Positions 36,726 through 49,985 are shown, counted from the first letter of the stretch. The stretch: DNA of 64,000 bases from Malachius bipustulatus (GCA_910589415.1 OU342634.1:23619144-23683143); one strand, 5' to 3'. Notes: generated from the letters alone by a model not told the origin. Numbers and translations: made by a program.

Positions 36726-37414
36726 TACAGGGTGTCCCGTATCGTTATGTTCAAATTTTTTGAGCATATAGTAGGCTTAATTTTGAGCCCAAAAAACCCA
36801 AAAGTGGCAGGTCTATCTTTATTCGTTACGAAGTTACAGGCCTAAGAAAATTATGACTAGTAAATAACAAAGAATCAACTTTGAAAACCACACAACCACA
36901 TGTTGTGTTGTGGTTTAGGCTAATAATTTATTGTTGTGGTAACGACATGAGTAAATGTCACCAAAATAAACATTAGAAGAGGTTCTCCTGCTCATACAAA
37001 ATGGCATTTGGATTCAAATAAATGGGACACCAGCATATTTCGGAATTGTTGTTTGTAACTAAATTCCAAAAAGCAATTATTATTGGATCGTATTTAGCAT
37101 GCTGGTCAAGAGATCGGTCGCGAAAAAAGACGAGAAATTAGGAATTTTACTTCTGCAATAGGCCTCCGAGCACAAGCTTGTATTCAGCAAGGAATAGGAC
37201 ATTTTTAAACACATGATAAACTAAAGATTTGGTCAATAAAATAAGCTTTATGTGGTTTTCAAAGTTAAATCTGGTATTTACTAGACATTATTTTCTAGGC
37301 CTCTAACTTCGTAACGAATGCAGATAGACCTGCCACTTTTGGGTTTTTTAGACTTAGATATAAGCCTACTATATGCTCACAAAATTTGAACATAACGATA
37401 CGGGACACCCTGTA
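36726..37414. mobile_element. foldback element, 689 bp
   Basis: TACAGGGTGTCCCGTATCGT is mirrored exactly at the right end. The arms run about 165 bases and share AAAAGTGGCAGGTCTATC and TTCGTTACGAAGTTA-like blocks. The central loop is unrelated noncoding DNA. Confidence 0.9.
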
Positions 37415-39655
37415 TAAACCAACATTTTAGATAACCATACAATACAACAGCCCATTGATTTAATCTGGAAAATCAAATGGGAATGAGGTTTTTTTGTGAT
37501 AAAATTTAATTAACACCTTTAACAATTAGGCAAGAACAATGACTGAACTCTTTCAAATTGATTCGAGTTGAAAGAATCTATAATTAGGTGAATGCGGTGT
37601 TAACTAACAGTAATGAGTTTAACTAATGACCAACATAATGGATTTACATGATGATGAGAATAAAATACTTAAGAGCAAGTTATTAATTATTACGTGGGAA
37701 AATTATTTCTAATCAAAGAAATTAATATGAAGATATTCAATAATTAAGAGTATACCCTTATACAGGTGGTGTAATAATATAAATGTTCTTATTGATTATC
37801 ATAATTAATATTACCTAATAGCTTTCATTAATTTTATGAATATTAATGTATGACTTCAAAATAGTGTGACTTTTTCAGATTATTAGGTAACGTAAGATAT
37901 AATGTATGATAAGATTTTGATACTTTAATGGCAGTTATCAGAACACAAATTGTGCTTGGAGATTGAATTGTTCTAGTTTCAGGCGTATAATAATTTGTAC
38001 TTCCTAACTTTATTTATTCCAGGTCTGCTATTACCTACTAAATGGTTTTCTCTTGATTTATGTTTAAGAAGGATGCACATTTCACAATCTAATATGGAAG
38101 TGAACATTTTTCCCATGGGTAATGGCATGTTACAGCCTTACAGCTCGGCATTTAGCTGAAATCTGGCACATTTTCATTTTATTTAAGGTAACGTACCTAT
38201 TCATGTCGTGAAAAATATTAGATATAGGTACTCATTTGAATAATCCAGTAATGTCTGTCCTATTTATTTTTATTTTTGTCGCGTATTGAATAAACACGTG
38301 CTCAAATATTACCAATAACTGATAGATTTAATTCAAAATACACAAATAGCTCGCGCCAATAGTTTGTAGAGCCTGATATGGTAAATAAATATACGAACAA
38401 TATTTACGTACCGGAAAAGGTGTTCTTGTAGAATCTTTAAAGGAATAACAAAACCCATTCAGTGATGATCTATGACAGAGTAGCTGGTGTTATTACTTTC
38501 ACTTCACCCCTGTTTGCATTTGCGTGGGTGTTCGCGCCACAACCTGTAGCTCGATCGACGAGGGGATCCCTTCGGGACGTCACCCTTCTATCAATTTCCT
38601 CGATGACATCTGTTGCTCGCTGGAGAGATAAGGGAACCCCGTTGGAAATTTTTATACATCAAACTGTATTACAGTCGTCTTTTGTTATCGTTATACTTAT
38701 GTATACACACTAAAAAATGCATCATATTCTGATACAACTAAACGGTAGAAAATGTGCAATACCAGCAAACAAAGACAAAGTAAAAAATATAGTCAAAATA
38801 AAACTAAGCGCACTGTTCATAAAATAGAAAGGCTTATAAGATACTTACAGCTAAAATAATAAAATAGTTATTCAAATACATTATTTTTCGAAAATGTTTT
38901 TCAGCCGAGATACAAGAACCTGATGGACGCAGATACAGGGTTGCAGATTGCCACTCAAACACCCTGTTTGTGGGTTAAAATAAGTTTTCGGAAAAAAATT
39001 TCTTTGAACTTTCCCAATATTTTTGCTTTATCTGTAAGCCCCTCAATTAATGGTACGCGCTACTGCCAATATCGAAGCTGTCAGCAAACTGATTGGTACA
39101 GTCAAACATACGATGCAGTTGAGAGAAGACAAGAGCGTTACTCGGGATTTTCACCAGCCAGAATTGTTGACGCGTATAAGAGCAGCCTGAGGAACATGAA
39201 AGGAGATTTGGGATAGGATAAAGGGAGAATCGATATTCCAATTCAGCAAGTCCCCAAAGAAAACGCACTTACATATACACAGTACAAACGCCTGTCTTCG
39301 CAGGCTTCTGAAAACAAATTCTTCAAGAAGTATCAGAGTATAGCCCAGTAGCACAGAATATGAGCCCGTGTTTTTATGATGCAAGTATTTTGCAAAAGTA
39401 GCTGCATAGTGAATGTGTTTGCCAAAAATGAGAGCTTGAGGTCAAATATTTCACCAAGATTCATCAATTCCGTAAACTTCTCAATAGAGTGTCATTCTTA
39501 GACAATCATCTAATAAATAAAAAATATTAAAAATATTCAAATCGTCAGCCAATAACAAATGATAGACCTCAATACTCTCAAAAATATCGTTTCTAAAAAA
39601 TTAAAAATGAACCTAATTTAGAGCCTCGAAAAACACAGTATTCAGAGGAGCTGGA
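37415..39655. other. intergenic, no supported gene
   Basis: ORFs at 38462-38713 and 38923-39216 sit in slightly GC-richer DNA but match no family. Confidence 0.4.
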
Positions 39656-39656
39656 A

Positions 39657-41440
39657 CAATTACAATTACAATTACAAATTTCTTTATTGTACTTGAATTA
39701 CAACAGTCATTGCTCAGTACAACAGCGTCATTACAGAAATAATAAAAACAAACATAAAGACAAACAGTAAAAATTTAAAACACACAGCATGTCAACATAA
39801 CGCCGGGAACAGTGAGGGTCGAGACGCGCAGAGACACCAAAGAAATCAGTTCTCGATCGAGGCATAGTTCCATCTCTATGATAAAGATGGATCAAGGCTT
39901 TGAGTTTTAGGTGTTTTAATATCAGACTGCAGGTAGGGATGGGGGGTGGAAGGACAGTATATCAGAGGTAGTGTAGGGTTCCAACTCCGTGAGATGCTTC
40001 CGGAGATACGCACTGTACGCTGAGAACCCAACAGTTGCAGGATCTATTTTGAAGTGGTTCAGGTATTTGACAGATGCGTACGTGAATCTCCTTTCTGAAG
40101 ACGACAGATGAAGTGTAGGAGGTTTAAACAAACTGAACCTGGTACTGTAGTGATGGGTGAATCGGTAAGGTAAAAGTCTATCCTGATTTTTGTGAATCAG
40201 TTTGAGCAGAGAGAAGACATACAAAGCAGGCTTGGTAAGAAGTCCAAGCCGCCTGAAATGGCCTTTGCATGACTGCTGCATTGACAAGCCTGTCAGGATC
40301 CTAATCGCTCTCTTTTGAAGAAGAAAAACCCTTCGCAGAGATCTCTCAGACCCACCCCAGACGGCCAGCCCATAGTTCACGTGGCTGATGAAATGCCCAT
40401 AATAAGCAAAGAGAAGAACCTCAGGGGACACCGTGTGCTGAAGGCGTCTAAGAAGGAAGCAAACACTAGCAAGACGACGGCACAAATGATCTGTGTGAGC
40501 CGACCAGTTTAGGTTCTGGTCGATGTGGAAGCCCAAAAACTTCACCACGCCCTTCGGCTCGATCAAGGCACCATCGGTGGGTATGGAGGGTAAAGGTGGA
40601 AGACGTGATCGGCTAGAGTGAAAATCAATCAGCTCAGTTGTGTCTAAGTTGAGTTTTAGTTCATTGGCCCTGAGCCATAAACTTGCTCTTTTCAACGGGA
40701 GTTGAATGGTATCTATCAGACTAGGAAGGTCGCCTGGTTTTATCCTAATAAGAATTGTTGTATCATCAGCATAGTTAACACAGAGTGAATTTGGGGAGGT
40801 AATTTTGGGGCCCAGATCGTTAATGAAGATAAGAAAAAGAAGTGGACCGAGAACACTACCCTGTGGCACCCCAGAGGAGACTGGAGTAAAAGATGATCGC
40901 ACAGGTCGGCCATCAGACCCAGTAATCTGAACCGCCTGTGTTCTTCCCTGTAGGTAGCTGGTAAACCAAGAAAGGGGCAATCCACGAACTCCGACATTCT
41001 CCAGTTTCCGAAGGAGGCACTCGTGGCACACACTGTCGAAGGCCTTGGAGAGATCCAAAAGCCAGCCCACAGTGCGCATCCCCTCCTCCAAACCCTGAGA
41101 TATGAAGTCCGTAAGCTCCACAAGAGCCGTCTGGGTAGATCTGTTTTTAAGAATACCATGCTGGGAGCGGGAAAGGATCTTTGTTTTGTCTAGAAAGTCA
41201 ATAAGACGAGATGAGACAAGGGATTCAAGAATTTTATCAAATACCGATAGTAGACTAATCGGTCGGTAGTTTTTAGGGTTTTTGACGTCGCCCTTTTTAA
41301 AAATAGGCTTAACTAACGCTGCTTTGAGATCTTCGGGGAATACACCAGTATGTAAAGGAGCTGTTGTAAATTTCTGATAAATGGAAATTGGAACCACCGT
41401 AGGATACATATTGAAGTCGGTGAGAAAAGTAATTGGGGGT
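39657..41440 (-). mobile_element. 5'-truncated LINE with intact RT frame
   Basis: The minus ORF 41409-39922 (495 residues) has no stops: GVFPEDLKAALVKPIFKKGD, YRPISLLSVFDKILESLV, RSQHGILKNRSTQTALVEL, LDLSKAFDSVCHE, SSGVPQGSVLGPLLFLIF, the catalytic NYADDTTIL, then thumb blocks VKFLGFHIDQNLNWSAH and LQKRAIRILTG. The frame is open upstream to about 41440. The 3' UTR ends with AATAAAG then three to four TTGTAA hexamers at 39657-39680, a microsatellite tail as in CR1/L2-like elements. The endonuclease is missing. The open frame suggests the youngest LINE in the window. Confidence 0.9.
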
Positions 41441-41600
41441 AAAACTTAATAAGAGAGTCATGGTAAACCCTATCAATAACTTTAGAAAAGTCCATATAGA
41501 CCACGTTCACTTGAGAGTGAGAATCCAAAGCTTCAGAGATGTACTGGGTAAAGACAAACAGATCAGTGATCGTCGAGCACTGATCGAGTACTTTAAGGAA
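41441..41600 (-). pseudogene. small RT fragment of a different LINE
   Basis: The minus strand reads CSTITDLFVFTQYISEALDS then HSQVNVVYMDFSKVIDRVYH, the FSK-AFD block of RT. The neighbouring LINE has its own copy of the same block (DLSKAFDSV), so two elements abut near 41440. Confidence 0.75.
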
Positions 41601-41651
41601 ATGATTTAAACTAATGAATTTATATCGCATTTCCAAGAAGTCTATCACCAA

Positions 41652-43370
41652 ATATAATAGTATTCAAACTGAGGAGGATGTAATTTAAGTCTGTGTCAAT
41701 TTTATATTATTATTTATATTAAAATATCTTACATGTACGCACAGCTGTATTTGATATAAGATATAGAAAATACAAAAGAATGGAATTATGATAATCTTAA
41801 CCAAATCAATATAGTAGATACCTACAAGTATATCATCAAATCTATTATTATTATTTTTCAGTTATTTCTAGTATTTATACCAATTTTAATTTTACAAATA
41901 TCTACTCATACAATGTATTTCAACATTAAAATCCTGGCTGATATCAAGAGAAGTTAATTATCACGAAATTACTAGAATCATTAATAATCTTTACCTATAA
42001 ATCACCGTTCTTAGTTCCCTACGATGAAACTGCAGATTCCTGCTGAAATTGCAGTTGAAATCATTATAAAAAAATGAACGGTTGCCCAAGAAGGGTATAC
42101 CTGTATTCACACTGCTATTATAGTGGACAATTCTAACAATTATCTATAATGATCAAGGAATAAAATAAATGGCATTTCGCAACTCAAAACGACATTTAAT
42201 TTACCAAAGACTCCCTCTTCTATATCAAACACCACATTATGATGCATTCGCACTCAGTGATTATGGAGACCCTCACGATGAAAAACTTGCTATTAGGAAT
42301 AATAGAAAAGGGTTCCGAGAAGGAAAAATATATGGTTATTTTATTAGAATTACTGTTAGGTTAGGATCTACTATAATTGATGCGAGGGATCTCATTCTTG
42401 TTTTCTTTATATTTAAAACGATTAAAAAAATTTTTAAATAAATGCCCGTCTTTTGATTACATAAAAGCCTTTTATAATAATAAAACATTCCAAATTCAAT
42501 CCAGCACACAAGTCACAAATCAATCAGACTATTGTCGTACAAAAATTTTTGTTTTTCTGAAATTTCTGCAAATAATTCATTCAATTCAACAAATTTCGGC
42601 AGTATAAACGAAACACCCCTATTTAGACCATTCTGAGAATCGGACAGCAACAAGGTTTGACAATAATTAAACGGGTGAGAATAGAATGACGTCTAACGGA
42701 CAATGGTCTATATTTCACACACTCGTGCCACTAAAGCCCAATGAAAATCGTATAATTGTTTTCTAAAGATTTGGAAAGGTGAGAGAGCTGTTGGTAATTT
42801 ACTAGGGCACCTACACTCTCATACAAAGGCCATACTGTGTAGCGTGTGCCATTCTTACATCTTGCTTCCTGTTGGTACAAACAATGAACACTGGGTATTA
42901 CTGGAGGCGTTTTGTTGCCGCTGTAGAACAAGCGCCTATGATTAGAACCATACTGTCGCTTTGCTTCTGCCGGTACGACTAGCTTAAGTAAAACCATGAG
43001 CGTAGGTAAAAAGAAAAACTTAAGCAGGTACCTATTTTTTTTTTCAAAGTCGTGGCTTTGGTTAGCGAGTGACCATCAGTTAGTTATCCAGTTGTGGAAA
43101 AGCTCTGAAATTAAGTTGACGTCTTAACACGTTCGCGACCTGGGGCTTGCAGAATAACTGTCTCAGAAATCAAATTTTCGAAATTCTGAAAATTTTCTCT
43201 TCTGAGAAAGAGAGGAGGATAATAATTTATGTATCACTCAAAATGTTCTTATTTACACGTTTATATCGTCATTTCACACGAAAGGCCCCTACAAATTCCT
43301 TCAATCAAAACATGAAATGAATCATCACGAGTACAATGATTGTAAGGTAAATGTATGGGCAGATGTCTTC
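41652..43370. other. intergenic, no supported gene
   Basis: ORFs at 42169-42441 (+) and 42731-42997 (-) have no recognised domain. Confidence 0.4.
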
Positions 43371-43379
43371 GTAAACTTA

Positions 43380-43745
43380 TTTTTAGACCTTTTTTTTGCC
43401 AGAGATATACTAAATGCTAAAAGTTTTTTTATCACCTTATCTAAATGAAATAATTAAACACTTGTCTGGTTTATGCAAGATGGTGCTCCACCACATTATG
43501 GCTAGCAGATTCGTACTATAGTTTTACAACAATTATAAAGAGAGATGAATGGGTACTTTGATCCTTTATCCTTTTGTTTTTTTTTTTTTAATCTCACAAG
43601 GAATTGAAAATGAAGTTCACACCATCCCATTGAAAACTGCCATTCAATTTAGAAAACGGATTAAATTAGTTACGAATTCTTATATTATAAATAATGAAAA
43701 GGTTGGATTGACTATACAACGTTCATTCCGACATCATTTTCAGTA
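43380..43745 (+). pseudogene. second mariner-superfamily transposase fossil
   Basis: One frame reads FFARDILNAKSFF, then LVWFMQDGAPPHYG, the second catalytic-Asp block. A later frame (to 43741) reads GIENEVHTIPLKTAIQFRKR then IKLVTNSYIINNEKV and QRSFRHHF, equal to the usual LWG.LK..VY..P...E.L..RI...C......V..SF..R. tail. Stops and a deletion of the WIGRGG...RSPDLTP..F region show it is dead. Confidence 0.75.
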
Positions 43746-45087
43746 ATCTAATTACGTTTTTCGATCTTCTTAGGACCGGGGTCTTCTTCTCACAGAAAAA
43801 ATTGTAAATTATACACAAGAAAAAAGTGCAATTTGAGCTCCTGATGTGCTTTAGCCACCCCCCCTCCCCCTATACATCTCGAGCTAAAATCTATTACTTT
43901 TTTCCCTTTGTATAATAAACAAATATTTTTGCTGGGGACATCCCTTATTCTGATCAGTAAATTTCAAGCGCTGTTGAGAAGTTTAACTAGGAAAAAACAC
44001 TACTTCTGTTCACGATTTATTTCCAGAAAGACGAACACCCTATTACTTTTTCTAATTATTTATTTTATATTTATTTTGACTTACCTAGAACACTTCTGCA
44101 GATTAGAAAACAATTAATGCAATTACTGGGCTGGCAATGCTACGGTTATTATAAGTGGTGAAGGAAAAAATGATTATGAGGGATCAGTTGTTGATCAGAC
44201 TTCTCTACGCCACTGCGTTGGTATATGGCACCGTTTCACATGCTCCTTTCCATTCATGAAGTCTCCAAGTATTATGGAATGTTAAGCAGCTTCTGAGCTA
44301 TCGTAAGCTTTGTTGTCATTAATAATATTCAATGCGTGGGAGTCAATGATGAAATCATTAGCAGTAAACACTTGTTAACAATCCGGCATTAGTTATAAAT
44401 GACTTTATTCATAGTTTAAAACATCATTATCATAGATATGTTTACATGTGGCAATAAATTATCAGATCCTCCTACTCTTGTAGGTAACAAATTACTTTTG
44501 GAGCGTGTAATAAAAATAATATCTACATCTATATATATAAATTTATATTCTGTATTTGTATAACGGTTTTTTTAATATTAAGTAATTCGCATGCTTGACG
44601 AACGTATTTACTGCTCGGTAAAAATTATGACTTAGCTCAACTTAAATGCAGTCGTAAAATTGAGTTGAAATATCACAGGCAGAACGGAATTTTGCCGAAG
44701 TATTTTTAAACTGTATTAATTGATATTAAATGGTTTTTAATATTGCAAGTAACTCGTTATAAATTTTACGTTCTCTTTTATTTAAAGTAAGCAATTAATT
44801 CACTTTCTTTATGACTAATTACACGTCGTATTTTATTACGAATTAAATACCCTCTGGAAGACAAGTAAATTTCGTTTCAACAAAAGTATCACAAGTTCGG
44901 TACGTCCCATTAATAATTAAATGTGAAATATTTAAACATGCAAGGATCAAAATGGTAATTGGTTCAGAGAAAGATACCTTGGATATTTCAAGAAATTGTT
45001 CTTTTTCATAAATTCTATACTTACCTATTATTAAGAGCAGAAGACAATAACAAAATTCGACCGCATTACCTCAGTACGCAGCCCATT
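43746..45087. other. intergenic, no feature
   Basis: AT-rich; nothing recognised. Confidence 0.45.
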
Positions 45088-45857
45088 CTATGAGTGTATC
45101 TAAATAACACCGAAAAAATTTAAGAGCTGATTCTTTGATCAAAAATAAACAAAAAATTTCGTATAAACGTGTGTCTAGAAATGCACCCTTTTTGAGATAC
45201 AGGGTGTCAAAAAAAGATTATTTTACCAGTTTGTTGAAGATATTTGGGGAACCGTTTGAGATATGAAACTCACCTTTTGTAAATGTCGTCTCATTGATAT
45301 TTATAGCTACTTTTTTAATACTGAGTTTTTTCATGTGTCATTATAGCAAAGCTCTCAGAAATGAGCGAAGTTTTTTTGCCCTTAATTTTTGCGACACTTG
45401 TCTTGAAACATTCAAAGCGAGTTTTTCATCGTAAATGCCCGTTTTTCTCGAAAATGGCTCACGTTAGCAGTTATAACCAAGAGTATCTTTTTGTGTAGAA
45501 AACATTGACGGTTAAAAGTGTGCTTTTAAAATATCAATTTGCCCAGTGTCGTATAGATATTAGGGGCAAAAAAATTCCCCCAACCCTAAAAATCTCCGGC
45601 ACTGGCATACTTAAAAAAGGTAGTTAGCATTAAAATAGTTGCTAATATCAATGATAAGATCTGTACAAAAGCTGAATTCTCTGTCTTATACGGTTCCCGA
45701 GATATCTTCAAAAAACTCGAAAAACAATCTTTTTTTGACACCCTGTATCTCAAAAAGGATGCATATCCAGACACACGTTAATAGGAAATGTTTTGTTTAT
45801 TTTTTATCAAAGAATCCTCCCCTAAATTTTTTCGGTGTTATTAAGATACACCCTGAT
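45088..45857. mobile_element. composite foldback element, about 770 bp
   Basis: The outer arms share GTGTATCT(T)AAATAACACCG at about 45094 and the mirror at 45833-45857. About 100 bases inside each arm lies a full TACAGGGTGTCAAAAAA terminus (45202 and its mirror ending near 45748). So the arms contain two nested termini. ORFs 45586-45774 and 45639-45968 are arm sequence. Confidence 0.8.
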
Positions 45858-46189
45858 AATTGTATCTTATATTTTACCATAAGATACACATTGTCCCGTT
45901 TAGTCTCCACAAAAACTCTCCACAAATATTATAAAAATATTTTGTCTTCCTTCGCGTTAGAGACATAGAAATAAAATATTAGAAAAAATTGTTCAGAATA
46001 TCTTTCTAACCCAATGTAGTTACCGAGTTTTATGACAAAATTGTTTTTTTTTTTTCGTAAAACACTGCAAGCACTGGTAACCGAGCAAACAGATCGTTGG
46101 TATAAGAAAAGCTCGTATATTTTACGTTTTAAAAGTACGTATATGGCGTTTAAAAAAAATCATCACGACATGAAAAAATTATTTGCTAA

Positions 46190-46330
46190 AAAAATAAGTT
46201 TTCTACCCCCTACAACGGTGTCATTATAAGGGAGTGGGGGTAAGTGGCGTAATCTCTTCGAGGAATATTGGACGTTATGGGAAGAGGGGTTGCAAAAAGG
46301 GGTTGGGCAGAAAAACTTATTTTGAGGGTG
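46190..46330. repeat. short foldback
   Basis: AAAATAAGTTTTCTACCCC is mirrored as GGGGTTGGGCAGAAAAACTT near 46300-46325. Small noncoding inverted repeat. Confidence 0.5.
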
Positions 46331-46536
46331 TTTTTTGGCCAATATCGAAGAGTTACCCAGGATAAAATTTTTATTTAATCCCGGAGTCGGTTTCAGCACC
46401 CTCGAAAATGAAGGCAAGCGCGTAGAATGAACCAATTCGGAGCTATTTACAATATTACAAAAGTACAAGAGTCAATATACCTACACAAAAATGAAAAAAT
46501 CTTATAACTTAATAATTCAGATATATTCTTTTCTAA

Positions 46537-46848
46537 AACTCTGCATTTTTTATTGAAGAGGCACATGCGCCGCAGGGTAATCCCTATGACCCTCTGGGAG
46601 CGGTGTATGAGCGGCGATATCGATTCACGTTGATTTTGGATCGTTGCATGTTGTATGTTCCACAGGAAACACTCACATTGGAATGCTATTTTAAAGGGAG
46701 GCGGTTTTATACGTGCAAGAGGTCTGAAATAAGGTGGTGCGAGGTGAAACGAGCTGAACCTGGTAGATGTGACCTATTGCGGCTCGACGTGCCCGGCATC
46801 GTTCTAGGTGAGATCAAACGGGCCATGTCTTTTGAGCACTTTCCATAA
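46537..46848 (+). other. unassigned GC-rich open frame
   Basis: An open frame of about 103 codons (no ATG before 46603 is needed for it to stay open) contains NPYDPLGAVYERRYRFTL, YFKGRRFYTCKRSEIRWCEV and GRCDLLRLDVPGIVLGEIKR. It is clearly richer in G/C than its flanks and reads like a real exon or transposon domain, but I recognise no family. An AG acceptor (ATAATTCAG) lies just upstream at about 46519. Confidence 0.3.
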
Positions 46849-48680
46849 AAATATCTGTAAAACATGAACATCTCTGTCAAAATTGGCGAAATGGACTACC
46901 ATTGATTAGAATGGCCTACCACTCTGTTAGATGCTTAATAGAATTATTATTTGTGTATGCAATTTTTGTCTAAAATAAAACTGGGATATAATATTTGCAG
47001 TTATTTAATTAACTTTAATTAGATTAAAAATTCCTATGTCACAAATTCTACTTAGCAACTTTTTATAATATGACATTCTTGGAATAGGTCTGAATCAAAA
47101 TCCAAAAAGCATATGTTTCCTAAATGTTGCCTGACACGACCACCTTTATATTTGCCGAGGAGTACAGTCACTTCGCCGAGGGGGCTGGAGTTTGAGGGGA
47201 GCAGGTTGAAAAAAGTAGCAATGTAAAAACAAATATCGAAGGCGTTTTTGTATTTGTATTTGGTTCAGAAGTCGCTCATTTTCCTTTTATTGAAGTTATT
47301 CCCAATTTTTTATCCCCACTGTATACGCATACCTATATTTCTCTTCTCGTAGTTCCCTTGGAACGTTGGACTACTTTTATAATTTTATACTTACCTTACA
47401 TAACGTAAATTATATACATACGGTTATTCACGTTATCTAGCTATACGGTCTATATCGATTTACCACCCTGGATTCTCCCTACGGTTAATCGATCGGAAAG
47501 ATAATACAATAGACTGAGCCCTTTTTCTTTTAGCGTCATCGGAATCAATAACGCAAAATTTCTAAGAAACAAAGCATCCAATATCTCCATAATATCCTCT
47601 AGCAGAAATAAGACAACGATCCTACCTTATTGGAATATGAATAAAGCCAGCTTGGATGTGTAGATAGCATCGATATCTGCTGCCTATTCTCATGGAAATT
47701 GGCCTCTTTAACTGTTCTCTTTATAGTTCCGAGGAAGGTCTTATAAAACAATTAAGCTTCTTGCATTTGTAATTTCCGATGATGAGATCGATAGGTTAGA
47801 TTTAACGGTAGGTGTTTTATGATCTTCACACCTATTCTTCAAGAGATTATAGATAAAAGGATAATTTCTCGAAGCGATCAGAGGATAGAGTTAATTACAG
47901 CGATCAGATGGCGTTGGATCATTAGATACTCTTTAATGTAGATCATGGTTCTTAGTTAACATCAAACATCTCCTGCCGTTTTGTAAATTGGAGTTTCCTC
48001 ATTAATTAATTGCCGGCTAAGAGCTACTAAACTTAACATTTGGGATATAAAACGGTGTTAGAAATCGAATTTTAAATTAGATCATTAAATTTACTAGCAG
48101 AGGTGACGATAAATGTAATTAAAAAAATAAATATGGGAAGGAAGTATTTTTCACGGGAATTAATTTATAACGGTAAATTTCAAGGACGAAGATGGAGGAT
48201 GAGTAAATGTTACGTTCAATGATCAAGTATATGATGGGATTCCAGGGAGTCTCCGCAAAACAGAGGTGTGAGATACTTTTTTTTGAGCTTCTCAATTATT
48301 AAAACCAGGCTCTTTTCATACGATTCTTTTTCCAGACATCGGATGCAGACTTGTAAAGATAGGTATCTCCCGAGTAAATTCAAACTGAAAATTATTATAA
48401 AAGAGTGGGGAACTATAATAAATTTAATATGAAAAGATACGTTCTGCTTCCACGATCTTGGATCGAAATTCACTGGTCAGCCATGTCAAATCCTCACAAA
48501 TCTGACCACATTGAAGATATCCACGGTAGTTCGCACCTTTAATAATAACCGACCGTGTAACCGACAGTGTCCCCGCGTGCATAGTCTGTATTTCGGCACT
48601 GATTTGTAGCTACATTGTCCCTCGGAGGTATCCATTGTCCTGCAAAATGCGGATTTCCACAATGGAAGCTCACGCCTCGA
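46849..48680. other. intergenic, no feature
   Basis: Nothing recognised; several TATA-like strings without nearby ORFs. Confidence 0.45.
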
Positions 48681-48682
48681 CG

Positions 48683-48850
48683 TCAATGAATGCAATTAGA
48701 GGCCATTCTAGCACACGCACTTTGCTCTTCGAGAGGTGTTAACACCAGCCGGTATTCGCACTTGGCTTCGGATGAATCGAACTGACATGTGGATGGATGG
48801 AATGCACATGATGCGAAACAAGAAAGAATAAAGAGCATTATAGGTGTCAT
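48683..48850 (-). CDS. candidate small secreted peptide, 55 residues
   Basis: From an ATG in good context (GACAAAATG) the minus strand encodes MTPIMLFILSCFASCA, a signal peptide, then FHPSTCQFDSSEAKCEYRLV and LTPLEEQSACARMASNCIH, a mature part of about 39 residues with four cysteines. A TATAAAAA box and a TCACT initiator-like site lie upstream with a leader of about 37 bases. It may be complete or the first exon of a longer protein. The CEYRLVLTP...C spacing faintly recalls the start of angiopoietin- or olfactomedin-type proteins, but this is not enough to name it. It is GC-richer than its flanks. Confidence 0.45.
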   Translation of the reverse strand: MTPIMLFILSCFASCAFHPSTCQFDSSEAKCEYRLVLTPLEEQSACARMASNCIH

Positions 48851-48914
48851 TTTGTCAGCATTCTTACATGGGAGTAATAATAATAGTGATCATTTAAATG
48901 GGGTTCTAACGAGA

Positions 48915-48922
48915 TTTTTATA
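48915..48922 (-). promoter_or_regulatory. TATA box of the 48850 ORF
   Basis: TATAAAAA on the minus strand, about 35 bases before the A of a TCACT initiator-like site at 48887. Confidence 0.4.
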
Positions 48923-49985
48923 TGTTTCAGGATAGACCCCAGATCTACATTTTATTTTGTTCCAATTTCTTCAATTTTTTACAACTATTTTACCAATAAC
49001 AGTTCTTACCTACCTATGTCAATTTGAGTCTTTGATTATCAGAAACAGAGGTAGTGGTAGTAGGTTAAATAATTATTATTGGTTTTTTTTTCCGAATTTC
49101 TGATACAGGACATGATAATTCGAGGATTCATAATAATTTAAATGAATGGCAGACTGGAAAGTGGGCGGATCTCAAGTAAATTTTCAGGCAGCGACAAAAA
49201 TATCTCGTTTATGCATCAGGTAGATCTAACCTTACCGACCAAATATTCAGCTAGAACCGGCAGATCCATTCAAACCTACAAGATATCAAAACTAAACTGC
49301 GAGAGGCAAGTCAAAGAACCAATATCATGGTCCAGTAAACTATATCGACGCTCAGCTGTCTCGATCTTCTCGAGCTTATCGCAGATCGTTGTCTCTTATT
49401 AAAACAACCTTCGAGGTCAAGCATAATTATGCAGATCCTAGTCGGACCTATTAGGTCAGAGAGTGTCACGATAAAAGAACAGTTTTACTTAAAATACAAC
49501 AAAACTGTAGATCTACTTGTCTGGCAACTATAGAAATGCGAATCGAAATCCGAGTCCGTGAAATCTAGCCGCATCTTATATAAACTCATAATTATTATTA
49601 ATGACAAGAAAGATATCATATATTACTCATTCAACCAAGTTAGTGATATATTCGCTTGGTAATGTGGTAAATGTTAAGGTTAAAATGCGAGTTACCATTA
49701 ACGTCACGTTTACCTAAGATATGTTCCATCACATTACTGTAAATTTCGCCCTCAACTTATAGATTCCCGGTTTCTTTCTGTGACTTGATTGCGGACTTGA
49801 TATTTTATACTCTAACCACAAAATTCTGGATGGAGGCTTCAGAATTGTTCTAGTTCAGTATTCCACGCCTCTGCACTGTCTGATCATACACTTGCATACT
49901 TCTGTCAGACTTTTTTAAAGCTTCAACTCTGATTCAGTAATCATTATCGCTTCAATTGTAGTATAGTAGTTTGGTGGGAAGGGGT
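48923..49985. other. intergenic, no supported gene
   Basis: An ORF at 49142-49402 (+) matches nothing known. Confidence 0.4.
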
